A stretch of 64,000 bases of DNA. Origin: Pseudevernia furfuracea. Lineage: Eukaryota > Ascomycota > Lecanoromycetes > Lecanorales > Parmeliaceae. Every line of letters begins with the position of its first letter. The stretch's first letter is position 1. This document shows positions 10,952-22,451 of this stretch, in pieces. Both the position numbers and the translations under genes were made by a program. The stretch is taken from contig JAIUPT010000031.1 in the NCBI GenBank assembly GCA_022315425.1, positions 62,001-126,000 on the forward strand. Reading direction: 5' to 3'. The notes under the pieces were generated by a model that made no database searches, was not told the DNA's origin, and saw nothing but the letters and a program-made list of their open reading frames with translations.

Positions 10952-12137
10952 GTATCAGTAGGGAATTTCTGCAAGAGCTGATAGAGGAGCGATCGTAAAA
11001 GTCCTTCAAGACTTTTCTCCAACGCGGTTCCGGCATTCCAGAAAAAGAATCCCAGGGTGAAGATCTCTTTCGCACCTGACCATTTTATTAGTAGGGCTGA
11101 AGTTCGATCATTCCGATGTACGTAATTCATGAGAGTAGATTTCCCAGACCCTGCTTTGCCGTTGATCCAATAGATTCCCGCTCTTTCTTCGAGCCATTGA
11201 ACGAAGCAATCCCACGGACGAGCCGACGTGCCGAAGCCATCCGATTCATATATCCATTGGAAGGTCCTCTGGTGAGCTTCGCCTACTTTTTCTTGCCGAC
11301 TGTATATTTCAGGATACCACAAGCTTTCAAGAAATTGCCGGCGATAATGATCGTTATCCAAGTCTGTGTGATCCTGCTGGCGTTCACTGGTGATATGTGC
11401 CTTGAATGCCCGACTCTCAAGTTGGATTAGGGTTCTCAGCTCGTCGAAGCTCTGTGAACTTTGCTCAAGTTTCGTGATAATGGTCTGAGTCTTCTGGTCC
11501 AGGCCTTGAAACCCTTCGCTCTGCTGCAGAGCTAACGAGTGAAAGCCTTTCCTTCAAAGAAATCAGCCAGTGACTTTACGAATGATGTAATTTTGGTTGC
11601 GCCAATTCCAAATCTTTCAAGCAAAAACTCACTCAACATACAATGGATGTGAGTTATCTGAAGGAGACTCGCAGGTTACAAAAGGCGAGCTCGTACAAAG
11701 AACGAATGAAGACAATGATAGTGTACAAACCTTAAGTCGACCAGGATGCTGCTGTCTAGAAGCTTTTGATGGTCTTCTAATCGCTTTTGAATCTCGTCCA
11801 TGGCGCTTTTTCTCCAGATGGCCTTGATCGTCTTGCCAACTGCTTGTCGCTTTCTGTGCGGCCCATTGACATTAAACGTCCGGACTTCTGCAATCAATTT
11901 CTGGGCAGTCTGCGAGCACTTAGAGCCGAGATCCAACAGGTCGTCCATACCACCTCGATCTCTGAGGTTTAGATTCGTGTGAAGGTCCGTGAGATGTTTG
12001 GCCATTTCTTCGACTTCTCGATTCTCCGACGACACGCCATCTCTGTAAAGTTCATGGCACTTCTTTACCACCTTAGTGCTGAAGTCGACAACCTGAAAGA
12101 TGCCGGAGACGAGGCTGAAAGCGGTAAGAGGATCCAT

Positions 12138-13211
12138 CGTAGCTCTGTACACGAGCGATAGTAGCGCTGAAAGAAGAAATTGGGGCCTACGAGACGACTC
12201 AATACACGGTAGAGTAGATGACTTGAGGTGGGGCAATTTTGCTCAAACCTTTGTGGGCTCCTCCCATTTTGTTTCTGATCTGCAGAAGCCGTTATCTAGC
12301 GCGGTGTTCTATGCAGTCGACGTGCTGCACAAGACCCCACCCCCCCATCATGTCACGGACGGCTCCCAAATCTCATTCGCTGGATAATATTCAAGCCGCG
12401 TGGCTATATTCAAAGGTCAGCTTTTGTAGAACAGGGTATGGTAGGGTCCGGAGTCTGTCATTAATATCGTCTCATTCATGAGAAAGATCCTCTTGCTTGC
12501 ACCGTCTTTCTGCATGTGGTCCAAGATATAGAGGACAGGTCCGTCCCTGGTTTTCTGGTATGTGTCCTCCGAGAGAATTAGATTGACAGTCGTACATGGG
12601 TTGAGATGCAACATGGAGACTCATCATCCAATACAATTATGAACCAGCATGTCGGTCCCGAGTAGAAGGTCTCAGAGAGGAAGAAGCAAGTATGCCGATT
12701 GAATTAGCTTTATTAGTCCTAGCGGGTTGAATTCGAAGTGGTGAAGGGATAGATTGTACGCTAGAAGTCGATGTTATGTGCCTAAGCTCTAGAACTTCAG
12801 TGTTCGCTCTGATATGAACGACCGTGAGGCATGAATGAGCCTGGACTAATTCATTTTTATAGGTTTCAGGACCAAGCAAATAGTCAAGACTTTATGGAGC
12901 TGAACTCGTGCATGATTGAACAATTAGCTCTCAAGACGTAAAAAGACACCCGGTTAATCGCATATTCGGCGGGCCAATAAATCCGTTCTGTCTCTTGAGT
13001 CTGTTGTATCTGCTAATAGTCAAAAAGTTTGAGGAATGGAACCAGGCATCAATATGTTTGGAGACTTGAGCATTATCTCATTGAGCATATCTAAATTGGA
13101 TTTGCCCATACTCTAGTATCGAAGTATAGACCGCACGCATAAACACATCCATGAACATACCATAGCAAGCAAGCATTATCCGACTCATCTGAGTATGTAG
13201 TCGGAAGGTCT
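12138..13211. other. Upstream region of the NACHT pseudogene
   Basis: Contains the former promoter side of the NACHT gene and the 3' side of the F-box gene. Only short frames without motifs were seen. Confidence 0.5.
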
Positions 13212-14627
13212 CTATCGCGGCGCTGGCGGTGAAGCTGGATTTGATCCAGTTCCATCCCTGAGCCACCCTAAAAGATGATCATCTTCACAAGGGACTATAC
13301 GGAACAAAATATCGCACAAGTTGACATTGATTTCAAGCTCCTCCGGATCCATTTTCTCTTCTCCTAGCCCAGCGTCGTATAAGCCTTGGAAGCCGACCTT
13401 GAACGTCTCTAAATGTGTAAGTTTCCCACGGAGTCTCGAGAAAGCCGCCAACCAGGACCCGTAATCAAGCACAACGCCGTCCACATGAATGTATGTAACA
13501 GTACCGGCGATTTTTAGAAGAAATCGCACAAGCTGGTCCTGCCGAGTTTTGAAGTTGCCAAGACAAACTTTCTTGAGGTGTTGCAAATCGTTGGAACCTC
13601 TCATGGAATGGAGAGGTATGTATGGTATAACTGGTAGGAAGCGGCGCTTGTCGTAATCGGCATAGAAGTTCAGAGTCAGTTCCTCGAGTAAAGGGGCTGA
13701 GTTCAACATCTGAGCAATGGCTTTGGTTGTTCCGTAGTCCTCATCCTCGTCACCCTTATGACTCCAATAGTAGCCACAACTTTCCTCGCGATCACCGTCA
13801 TGATATTTGATCTCATCGGTCTCATAGTAGACGCTTCTTAGGTTGAGACATCGCAGGCTCTGCAGCGCCGAAGAGATCGTGTTCGGAGGTAGGTTCGTAA
13901 AAATATCAGGGAAGTTGATGGTGGTCATGCCGCTCGTGTACCACAATGGCCCAGTTTCATGCATAATCTCAAAAGATGTAACCTTTCGAGCTGAGGTCGA
14001 CATTGCTCTGAGAAGCACTTCCGTTAGGTGAGATCCGCAATGCTGGAGATAATGGTATTCCACACCAGGACACCAGGCATCGCCTAAGGCGTTCCTCAGT
14101 CTGAGTGTGCCCTTGTTGTCTACCGAGATATTCTTCAGGTTAATCAAATGGCCAAAAGCAATGCTAAGTAGCCGAACATCATCTTGCTGCTCCTCCATTC
14201 TTATCTGCTCGTTCAGCTGCATCCTGTATTCCCGGAAACTCGCTGCTACTGAGCGTTCTCCTGGTGTTTGATTGGAAGCCAGCCTCCTGTAAGTTTCGAA
14301 AGACAGATTCTTGGGTGGGAAGCTGTGCTTTTTTGGATGATGCAGCAGCCAGTAGCTCGCTAGGTACTCTGTGGAGGTGATGTCGTTGAGGCACTCATTG
14401 TATATTATCAGTTCTTGAACGTGCCTGGCAAGGTTTGGATGGCGGCTGATCCGCACAAGTCTTTCCAAACTGTTCTTTTCGAGCCAAACCTCCATGGTTT
14501 GAAGCAGTGCCTGAGCTTGGGCGTCGGTCAATGTGAATGATATGATGTGGGACGGCAAATTGAGGATATCGATGTCTGGTAGGAGATTGAAGATCTTTGC
14601 AAGCAACTCTGAGGGAAGATTTTCCAT
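13212..14627 (-). CDS. F-box domain protein, 471 aa
   Basis: Single-exon frame. The N-terminus MENLPSELLAKIFNLLPDID is an F-box start, the segment that would bind Skp1 in an SCF ubiquitin ligase. I chose the ATG at 14627 because the F-box begins there; an in-frame ATG at 14786 would add 53 residues with no F-box features. The rest has spaced hydrophobic segments (HLINLKNISVDNKGTLRLR, LQSLRCLNLRSVYYE, LLEELTLNFYADYD, LQHLKKVCLGNF) typical of degenerate leucine-rich repeats that would hold the substrate. An acidic loop DKGDEDEDYG-like segment lies near the middle. No target can be inferred. The gene lies between the dead and the intact NACHT receptors. Confidence 0.75.
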   Translation of the reverse strand: MENLPSELLAKIFNLLPDIDILNLPSHIISFTLTDAQAQALLQTMEVWLEKNSLERLVRISRHPNLARHVQELIIYNECLNDITSTEYLASYWLLHHPKKHSFPPKNLSFETYRRLASNQTPGERSVAASFREYRMQLNEQIRMEEQQDDVRLLSIAFGHLINLKNISVDNKGTLRLRNALGDAWCPGVEYHYLQHCGSHLTEVLLRAMSTSARKVTSFEIMHETGPLWYTSGMTTINFPDIFTNLPPNTISSALQSLRCLNLRSVYYETDEIKYHDGDREESCGYYWSHKGDEDEDYGTTKAIAQMLNSAPLLEELTLNFYADYDKRRFLPVIPYIPLHSMRGSNDLQHLKKVCLGNFKTRQDQLVRFLLKIAGTVTYIHVDGVVLDYGSWLAAFSRLRGKLTHLETFKVGFQGLYDAGLGEEKMDPEELEINVNLCDILFRIVPCEDDHLLGWLRDGTGSNPASPPAPR

Positions 14628-16318
14628 GATGCTGACTGTCGCAATGTACAATTTTTTTAGAAATGGAAAGCGCCTTTGAAGCACTTGATTGAACTTTGCG
14701 TTACCTAGAGGCCTAGCGTGGGAGATTAGTAGAGGAATCTGAGCACTAGGAAGTGATCTATACTTCGAAGCTATCTCTCTATGCACTCCATTTTATACAT
14801 TAGAAAAGGCAATAAAGTCTGTAAAATTGCTCAAAATTATACCATTATATAGGGGGCGAAATAGTGCAATATTTTACCTTCAAAAGTTCGGATTTTCTTG
14901 GCGTCAGAATTCCATTATCTACGCCACGCTGTTGTACGCAACCACAAGTCCTTTCAGCACTAATTCCATGTCTTCTCTATATTCATAAGAAAGAGAGAAC
15001 AAGCAGAGCACACTGACCAGGTTAAGATTGAAGGAAAAATCTTCTGACTTGAACCCAAGGTACAACACCATGGCTCTCAACAGAAGGAAGCTGTTAGAAT
15101 CCAGCCAATAGGAGGCCTTCCTGCCTGCAATAGCGCGCGTCTTAGCGTGACGCTAGTGGGCTACTCTAGATACCTGAGTTCCGTCTTCTCTTTCTCCTTC
15201 CTAGCAAGCACTGAATAGAGCGATAGAACAATCGAATTGATATTCTGAAGAGACCACTCTATGCTTCATACACTCCAACAGAAGCTTACGAGTATATTCC
15301 GAACACCAAATGCTCTACCCGAAGGATTACAACTTGAGTACGGACTCCTCCGGCTCAAAGCCACGAAGCAATTCCTGCTCAAACAGTAAAGTGTCATGTC
15401 AGCGCTTTTGAGCGCCACTTTTTAGAGCCGATTTATCTGCCGTATCGATACACGACCAGCGTTCCAGATTGGGTTGATCTAAGAGACTGGGACTGAAGGA
15501 AGCTTGCCTTACGAACTCGCCGTAACCTTCAACCCAACTCCGGCAAGTCGCTCATGATTTCCTTTGTGCTCTTTTGAATTAACCACACGGGATATGGTGC
15601 GCAAAGGAAGCATGTAGGATCAGTGGTTGCTATTTATAGTACTGCCCGACATACTAGAGGGAAATACGCAGAAGCAAGGCGAGGCGGAAGATGAGAAAGA
15701 GTTCTTACGCGCGCGGCACCGACGAACCGACTCGTAACACCTTCATCACGATCTCACGATGGAAGAGAGTGAACTGAAAGTCACGAATCAAGGTAAGGTC
15801 TGGCCGCTGGAAACTTGCAATATGAGACGCTGGGGTTCTGTATCCCTACGATGATTTTGAGCCTTATCCCTAGAAGATAGAATCTTCTTGAACAAAAGAC
15901 ACTACAACTCAAGCGCTAAATAAGGAAAGAATCTCTTCATCGGTGTGACTTTGTCGATTTCTCACGGAGTATATAGATGCGTTGGGGGACAGAACCCAGC
16001 AGCAAGAAATGACAGAAGTTTTGCATACGCCGAATAGCGCTCCAACTGCCTTTTCTTTTTTGACACCTCGCCCGACGAACTTGTGTTTTTTCAAAAATTC
16101 GATGATCCGTCAGTATCGATGAAATTTGACCCATTCCTTTGCAGTGCCTTCTGCCAGAACGCTTATATGTATCTCCCCTGTGTTTCATGCTATATGTTGA
16201 AAGTCAGAGCTGCTGCCAATGCCTGGCTCATGATCACGCCATCTGTTGAAGATGTCTAAGTAGCTTCTCGTCTCATTCTGCGGCTCCAAAACTGACACTC
16301 TGCCCAGCTGCCGTGTAA
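14628..16318. other. Intergenic with one solo LTR
   Basis: Apart from the solo LTR at 15092-15280 I see no gene. An ATG-initiated 61-codon frame (16094-15909, minus) just downstream of the NACHT-ankyrin gene has no motif. Confidence 0.5.
15092..15280 (-). mobile_element. Solo LTR copy 3, diverged, inverted
   Basis: 189 bases from TGTTAGAATCCAGCC to CACTCCAACA, flanked by the 5-base duplication GAAGC (15087-15091 and 15281-15285). It resembles the reverse complement of 10757-10951, sharing AGCCAAT near one end, TTAGCGTG-CGCTAGTGGGC in the middle and CTCCAACA/TTCCAACA at the other end. It is clearly older or from a related subfamily. Confidence 0.8.
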
Positions 16319-19300
16319 TCAAGTGGTCTCCGACTGAGCTTCCAAGACGAGTTTGACCGCTCTATCGAAATCCCATTTATTAACATCGTCATCTTCGGCT
16401 GTCACGCTGGGAGAGAGTGGTTCCGGATCTGCTCCTATCTCCAGAAAGAGTTCTACATGGTCACATCTGCCCCTCCGCACTGCCGTCACTAGAGGTGTAT
16501 GACCATTGTTGTCCTTCGCTTCCAGATCGGCCTCTTTCTCGAGAAGGAGGTACACCGTCTGTAGCGTACCCTTCTGGACCGCGAGTATTAGGGCTGTCCG
16601 ACCATGACTATCTTTCGCCTCCAAATCGGCCCCTTTTTCGAGAAGGAGATCCACGGTTTCTAATCTCCTCTTCTGGACTGCCACTCTTAGGGGCGTCTGG
16701 CCATCGCTATCTTTCGCCTCCAGGTCGGCTCCTTTCTCTAAGAGATATTTCACCGTTTCAAACTTTTCATGCTTGATTCCAACCATTAGGGGCGTCCCAC
16801 CGTCGTCGTCTTTTGCTTCCAGATCAGCTCCTTTCTCGAGAAGTAGGTCGATATCCGGTAGGTGAGGATCCCAACTAGATTTTCTGACCACAGCGTGAAG
16901 AAGTGTTTCTTCAGAGCATTGATGATATTGAGAATTTGCATCAGCTCCACTCTCCAGTAGAAATTTTGCTGTTGCTGTGTGACGTCCCTCTAGAGCCCGA
17001 GCAACGGCGGTACTACCGTAGTCTCGATTCGCCGACACAGCGCCGATGTTAGCTCCCTGTTCTAGCAAGAGCCTCACTACGTCGGTTCTTCCTTTGCTGG
17101 CAGCCATCATGAGTGGGGTGGCATCTGTTGAGCCTCTGGAGTCAATGGCAGCTGCTTGGTGTAGCAGAAGTTCGACGACTGCGATATGGCCTTTCCATGC
17201 AGACAATTGTAATGCCGTATTTCCCACAAGATCCTCGGCCTCGATGGCGGCACCCGATTGCAGGAACTTGAGCACTACATTTTCATACCCTTTCTCGGCA
17301 GGGTAGGGTATCAGCAGTAATTTCGATATTTTTCCCAAATTCTGTGCTTCTTTCTTACAAAGCAGTCGATTGACAGCCTCTTCATTCTCTGACATTTCTC
17401 CGATTGCGTGATATAGCTGGGTCAAGTAGAGCATTAGAGCTTTTTGAGTGGCGCTGAAGCTCTCATATTGCAGTAACAACTGTACCAAACCTTCGAGGCC
17501 TCGAAAAATTGCGCATTCAAGTGAAGTTCGATTGGATTGGCGCTCCGTTGCAGCTGTATCAGCCCCATTTTCAATGAGCAGTTGCATGACAAGCACAGAG
17601 TTCTTAGACTGTTGAGGCGCTAATTTTGCTCTTGCCATAAACCCGTATTTCGGACCTGCTATCACAAACATGGCTGTCTCGCCTTTCGAATTTAGGGCGT
17701 TTATGTCTGCACCTTTTTCGAGTAGCAAAGCTACAGTGCCCACATGGCCATTTTGAGCTGCTGCATGGAGGGGCAAATCACCACCATCCGTCTTCAGGTT
17801 CGGATTAGCGCCTGCTGTGAGCAGTAGTTTAGCAGCTTCTGAATGGCCCCACTTGGCTGCTTCTAGAAGTGACTCTCGAGCAAGTGACAACGGAGAGCTG
17901 ACATCGACACCGGCCTCAAGTAAGATCTTCATTGTCGCGACATGACCCAGAAAAGCTGCCTTCAAGATCGCCTTTGCTAGATGCTGTTTCGAGATATTCC
18001 ACTTTTCTCCGCCACGCACTAAAAGACGCACAATGCCCTCGCGTCCATAAAAAGCAGCGTCAAGTAAGCTATCTCGAATGAGTTGAACCTTTTCAACATC
18101 GTCGGTCTCATAATCTGCCAGAAGCTCCAGACTCTCTTCGTGGCCTCGGGTAGCCGCGATGGAGATTGTATCACTTCCACGAGAGCTCTTGAATCCAGGG
18201 TCTGAACCATTCTGTAGAAGTAATCGCGACACGGACACTTCATTCATACTGACGGCCCAAGCCAATGCACTGTTATTCCATCTATCTCGGATTCCAATCG
18301 CGGCCCCAGCATCCAACAGTAGTTGCACAACTTCTATATGCCCATATTTGGCGGCCTTGTGTAGGGCTGTCATACCTACAGAATCTCTTGCATCAACATC
18401 TGCCCCTTGATTCAGATAGTCTTCGACGAAATTCTGGATTCCAAATGTTGCAACTACGTGTAGATTCGTGAGATTGGTTGGGCCTCGAAACTCCGACCCT
18501 AAAGTGAAATTGCCGAGCTGTTTCTTGACGTGGTGAAAAACTTCATTGGCACATGCAATATTATGCTCATTTTCCAGAAAGTCCTGTATTTGTTGCTTGA
18601 GACCCCAAAGGTTTTGCACCTCGCTGTCATGAGGATTATTAATGGCCCAGCAAGGATCCGGATTATGTTCGATGTTCGTAAATGCATTACGTGCATGGTG
18701 GCCCCAGTTCTCTGCCGCGTATTGCACTAAAATGTTGCTATCCAGAAGGCTTTCGATGTACCTTTGCATTGCACGTTGCTCCTCGCTCCAACTCATTGGA
18801 ACGTTGGCGTCTCTTGCTGCTGCCTCATTCATAGCGTCTTCAATCACTTCGTCCAGAGAAAAACTTGTGAATGTTGTGAAACTGAGGTAGGTAATGAGAA
18901 TATGAGCGAAATATCCATGAGCTTCTGGGCTGCGATAGCGTTGTAATTTACGTTTGAAATACTCTTCGGTGGTATAATGAACCAGTCTAACGATCTGGCT
19001 TTCATCTTCCACAACCACGAGGCCACAGCAAGTCGAAATCAAAGATTCGGTTTTTGGTAAAGCTTCTGGATCTAGAAAGGTATCACCTCTACGGATGGAT
19101 AGAGCTTGTCGCATCTCTTCCAGCCTTAGAGGCCGTTTTGCGCAATTTATGAGCGTCAGGACTTGATCAGCTCGAGCTAGCTTACGAGAATCTTGTTGTT
19201 TGATCCGCTCTAATGCATCATCGTATGACTTGTCTAAGTCCTTGGGCAAGCGTTCGAGACTTTCCTTGAGTTCACGGATGTTGTCTTCTTTGGCAAGAGA

Positions 19301-21073
19301 ATCCATGTGCAATGCTGCAATCAGGAACCTTACTTCGGGTGAGCTTGGAAGCGATGGAGACTTATTGACAGACTAACATGCCATTTGCCTTCTCCAGTAC
19401 CGTCGCGGTTATACTGGATTGCACATCGTTATGACCTTCAAGGAGATCGACCAGTCCATCTCGCTGCTCCATCTGTGACTTAATAAATTTCCTGACATCT
19501 TGGTCTTGGGCGCGAATCTCAAGGCGCGTGTCGTGCTTGAACATCTTCTCGATAGACGGCATATTTCGCGATGTGACCATGAGGCTCACTTTAGGCAGCA
19601 AAGCACGGACCTCCGCGACAAAAGACTTTCGAATTTGGTCTTCTTCGGGACACTCGTCAAGAGCATCGATTACTATGAAGACTTCATCAAATGTCTCGAC
19701 CTGTGAGCGTAGTAGTCTGGCGATCTCATTGAGAGAGGGACGCGTCCGATATCGAGTATGATGCTTATGACATGATTTGATATCCTCCAAGATTGCAACA
19801 CTCTGCATGGCGAGTTGTCGTAGCGAGCTTCCGAGGAAGTTGTTAGGGGTCTGATTTGCACCGTTGTGCACACAATAGACGTAGGCAATTCCAGTCTTCT
19901 CTCGTCTGTGTTCATGTTCAAGGTGGTCAATGACCGTGGATCTAGGAAGCATTGGTCTAGCAGCGACTTTTCATTTGGCAGAACTACGTACGCTAGGACA
20001 GTCTTTCCCGCACCAGCTACTTTCAAGTCAGCAGGTTGGGCTCTAGCTTCGATGCAAATAACAAGAAAGCATTACTCACGCATTCCCGGACACCAAAGAA
20101 CTCTCCCAGCAATATCGAGCCAACGGCGAAATTCATTAGATTCGAGCAACCACCGGCCAGTGCCTTCCTGACGTCTACTCAAAGCATCGTTCTGCTTGGA
20201 GAAGAATTCTAGGGGTGAGAGCCAATCTAGCAGATCTCGCTCCTCGGAAATTAGTGCTCGCAACCTTTCTTGCTCCTGTCCGGCAAGGATCTTCGTGCTG
20301 GTGGCTTCGGAGTTGTAAATTAACTTCTTGATGTCTACATCAACTTGGTTTAGTTGTTGAAGCGATGTTATAGAGACGTCGAGGTGAAGAGTGTCCATAG
20401 CCACATCCAGATTGCTTCGAAGATCCGAAGTCGTCCGCCTCAGCTTTTCTAGCGTTTTTTGCTGGAATGGATACTGAGCTCTTTGGAGACGTGCGCTTAT
20501 ACCTGATGATGATTTCGGAGTTAGCGTGCGGTTTTCAAGAGACAGACTCAACTCATGATATGGGTCTAGAGAGCGTAATGAAGAAGGATGCCGGTAGTAT
20601 GACACACGGCCGGATCATTAGAAGTGTCTAGAAGCAGGGCGAGGGGGAGAAATTTTCGTGTTTTATTATTCGATAGAGTGGTAAAATAAATGTCAGGAGC
20701 ATGCTGGAGGAAGCCCCTTTCCCGCTCTCAAAACGTATTTCACGACCTAGCTTGAAGCATTGAATAGAGATTAACCTGGCTTAGCGTTACGGATCTTGTC
20801 CAACTTAGATCGTAGTCCCTGAATGTCGGCAGCACAAGAGAAGATGCTTTCTGTGACTTGATCGACGATTTTGCGATTGAGCAAAGGATGGCGGACCCTC
20901 TCGTCCAGCAGTTCGAACGTCTTGTTGAGAGCTACTAAAGATTCGCACATTTTGGAGACGTCGGTAGGCTGATCTTTCCATGCGTTGTAGTAGTCGAGGA
21001 GACCGGAACAAACTGACAGGCCTAAGGAGACGAGGCCCGCCGCACTTGCAGTAATGGAAAGCGGATCGCCCAT
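16319..21073 (-). CDS. NACHT-ankyrin STAND receptor, 1459 aa, five exons
   Basis: Exons (transcript order) 21073-20776, 20565-20080, 20019-19992, 19941-19370 and 19314-16319. The lengths sum to 1460 codons with the stop. The N-terminal domain (MGDPLSITASAAGLVSLGLS) is of the fungal STAND/NLR type. The NACHT nucleotide-binding domain has Walker A AGAGKTVLA (about residues 262-270, mostly on a 28-base exon) and Walker B EVFIVIDALDEC (about 356-367). A winged-helix region with RPLRLEEMRQAL follows. From about residue 740 to the end there are many ankyrin repeats of about 33 residues; the last four share LLLEKGADLEAKD almost unchanged. Proteins of this plan act in non-self recognition and heterokaryon incompatibility. 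The fourth intron's donor (GTCAAT) is weak but needed for frame; a stronger GTTAGT a few bases away breaks it. Confidence 0.88.
16430..16850 (-). repeat. Near-identical ankyrin-repeat units of 99 bases
   Basis: About four successive 33-codon units near the 3' end of the receptor gene share LLLEKGADLEAKD and TPL-type positions, while the loop residues differ (DDDGG, SDGQ, SHGR, NNGH). DNA similarity is high enough for unequal crossing-over, unlike the older, diverged repeats upstream. Confidence 0.75.
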
Positions 21074-22451
21074 GATTGCTTTAGCCTACATCGTAATGGA
21101 GGCGTAGAGTAAAGCTAAACACCGTGCGTAGGTTTAGAAGAACCTAGGAGCTCAGGACGAGGTTGAACCGGCGACTTTCCTCGGAAGAGGGTGCCGAAAG
21201 AACAGATAAGAGAGATAGCGAGGAAAGCCGCCGGGAAGCTGACAATGATCTGATCACACTAGTGCTAAATTCAGCTTAAACGGCTATGCCGAACATGATG
21301 TCTTGCATGAACAACAAAAGCTGACCCTGCGAAAATGTCTGCGTGCTATGATATATATATCTCTCTCATCTCAAGCTTTCGTAAAGCTTTATCTCAATCT
21401 CCGGAAGCACGCCCTCAATCAACGGGGACCACGATGTTGTTGTTGAATTGGAAAGTGGCAAGTGCTATGAGTCTACACAGTAGCCCACTAGCGTGAGGCT
21501 CGTCCGGATGTTCCGACAGGTCGAAGCTATCCTCGCCGTGCTGTTGTAGTATCACCGCTCACCTTAAACTGGAGAAGCCGTGGTCATCATAGCCTGAATG
21601 CCAGTCATTTTTCCTCGCGAAATGCCGCATTGTAGAGCTATCTTTTCCTGGACCTTTCCAATTTCGATCGTTCAAGGACTTGATTGCCTACCATCTCAGA
21701 GTATTTGTTGATGAAGGACTTAATTACGTGCATTCGACTGTTGTAATTGAAGACTTGAAGGACTTGATGTGCCTGCCTTGTTGCTATGGTGCTAAAACAG
21801 TCGTCCTGACCCTGGGTTATAAACCACCTTACAAGCGTACTTTTGAGCTCTGAGTGCCCTAATTGTCCCATCATGGAAGGACATAAGATTGCTTGCCTTC
21901 GTAATATGTAAGGTCGTCTATTCTGAACGTTGCCAGCCATATCCCATGACTCAGATACTTGCCATACCAGATAGAATTGCTCGTCGTATATTGAGCACTT
22001 GCTTGCCTTCGTGACTATCATGCATTCCCTCTTAGAGCGCCATTGTCTGTGTGCTTGCCCTCGTTGCTATAACAGCATTCAATATCCCTTTTTTGCGTAA
22101 AGTCTTGCCTTTACCCTTTCTATTTGTCGAATTGAGGGACGTCAGTAAACTCTTAGGTCAGACGTAGCCCTTGTCGGTAGGTTAATAAGTAATGTTCATC
22201 TAGTGGTCTACCACTTTCTCAACTACAGCAGTAGATATCAGCCAGGATTGCTGCACTCCGTCAACAGCGGAGCTGTCAAAATGCCAATCATACTACAAGA
22301 GAGAGTCCACCGATAGATATTATAAATCTAAAAGACACCTCTATAATTGACCATGCAGATCCAGCTACAAAATGGTTCATCCAAGGCCTCTGTTGAGATG
22401 CTGATGACAAACTAGCTCCTTCACATTAAAATCATGTGACAATAGGCCCGG
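21074..22451. other. Intergenic with a degenerate short repeat
   Basis: No gene supported. Between about 21760 and 22070 the phrase TGCTTGCCTTCGT or a close variant recurs about four times at unequal spacing (for example near 21767, 21890, 21992 and 22053). A short stretch near 21482 (GCCCACTAGCGTGAGGCT) recalls the middle of the solo LTR family and could be a fragment. Confidence 0.45.

Larger units (their letters stand above)
7077..12137 (-). pseudogene. NACHT/STAND (NLR-like) receptor, disrupted by LTR elements
   Basis: The minus-strand pieces rebuild a fungal NLR-like protein. The N-terminal exon (12137-11731, MDPLTAFSLVSGIFQVVDFS) is a fungal STAND N-terminal domain. A 179-base intron (11730-11552) follows. 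The next exon carries a coiled region, then the Walker A motif YWINGKAGSGKSTLMNYV (about 11180). After a break come Walker B CIFIDGLDE (about 10600), the sensor-like CVSSRPDRSY, the winged-helix region and FIHRTALEFLRHN (about 9830). After a second break the C-terminal part runs 8345-7256 and then 7270-7077, ending SSEEDTASDTDS. An LTR insertion separates Walker A from Walker B, and a second insertion (with a TRIM inside it) cuts at FLRHN. The frame also shifts by one base near 10756, near 8225 and near 7270, so excising the elements would not restore a single frame. Such proteins sense non-self or mediate incompatibility in fungi. Confidence 0.85.
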
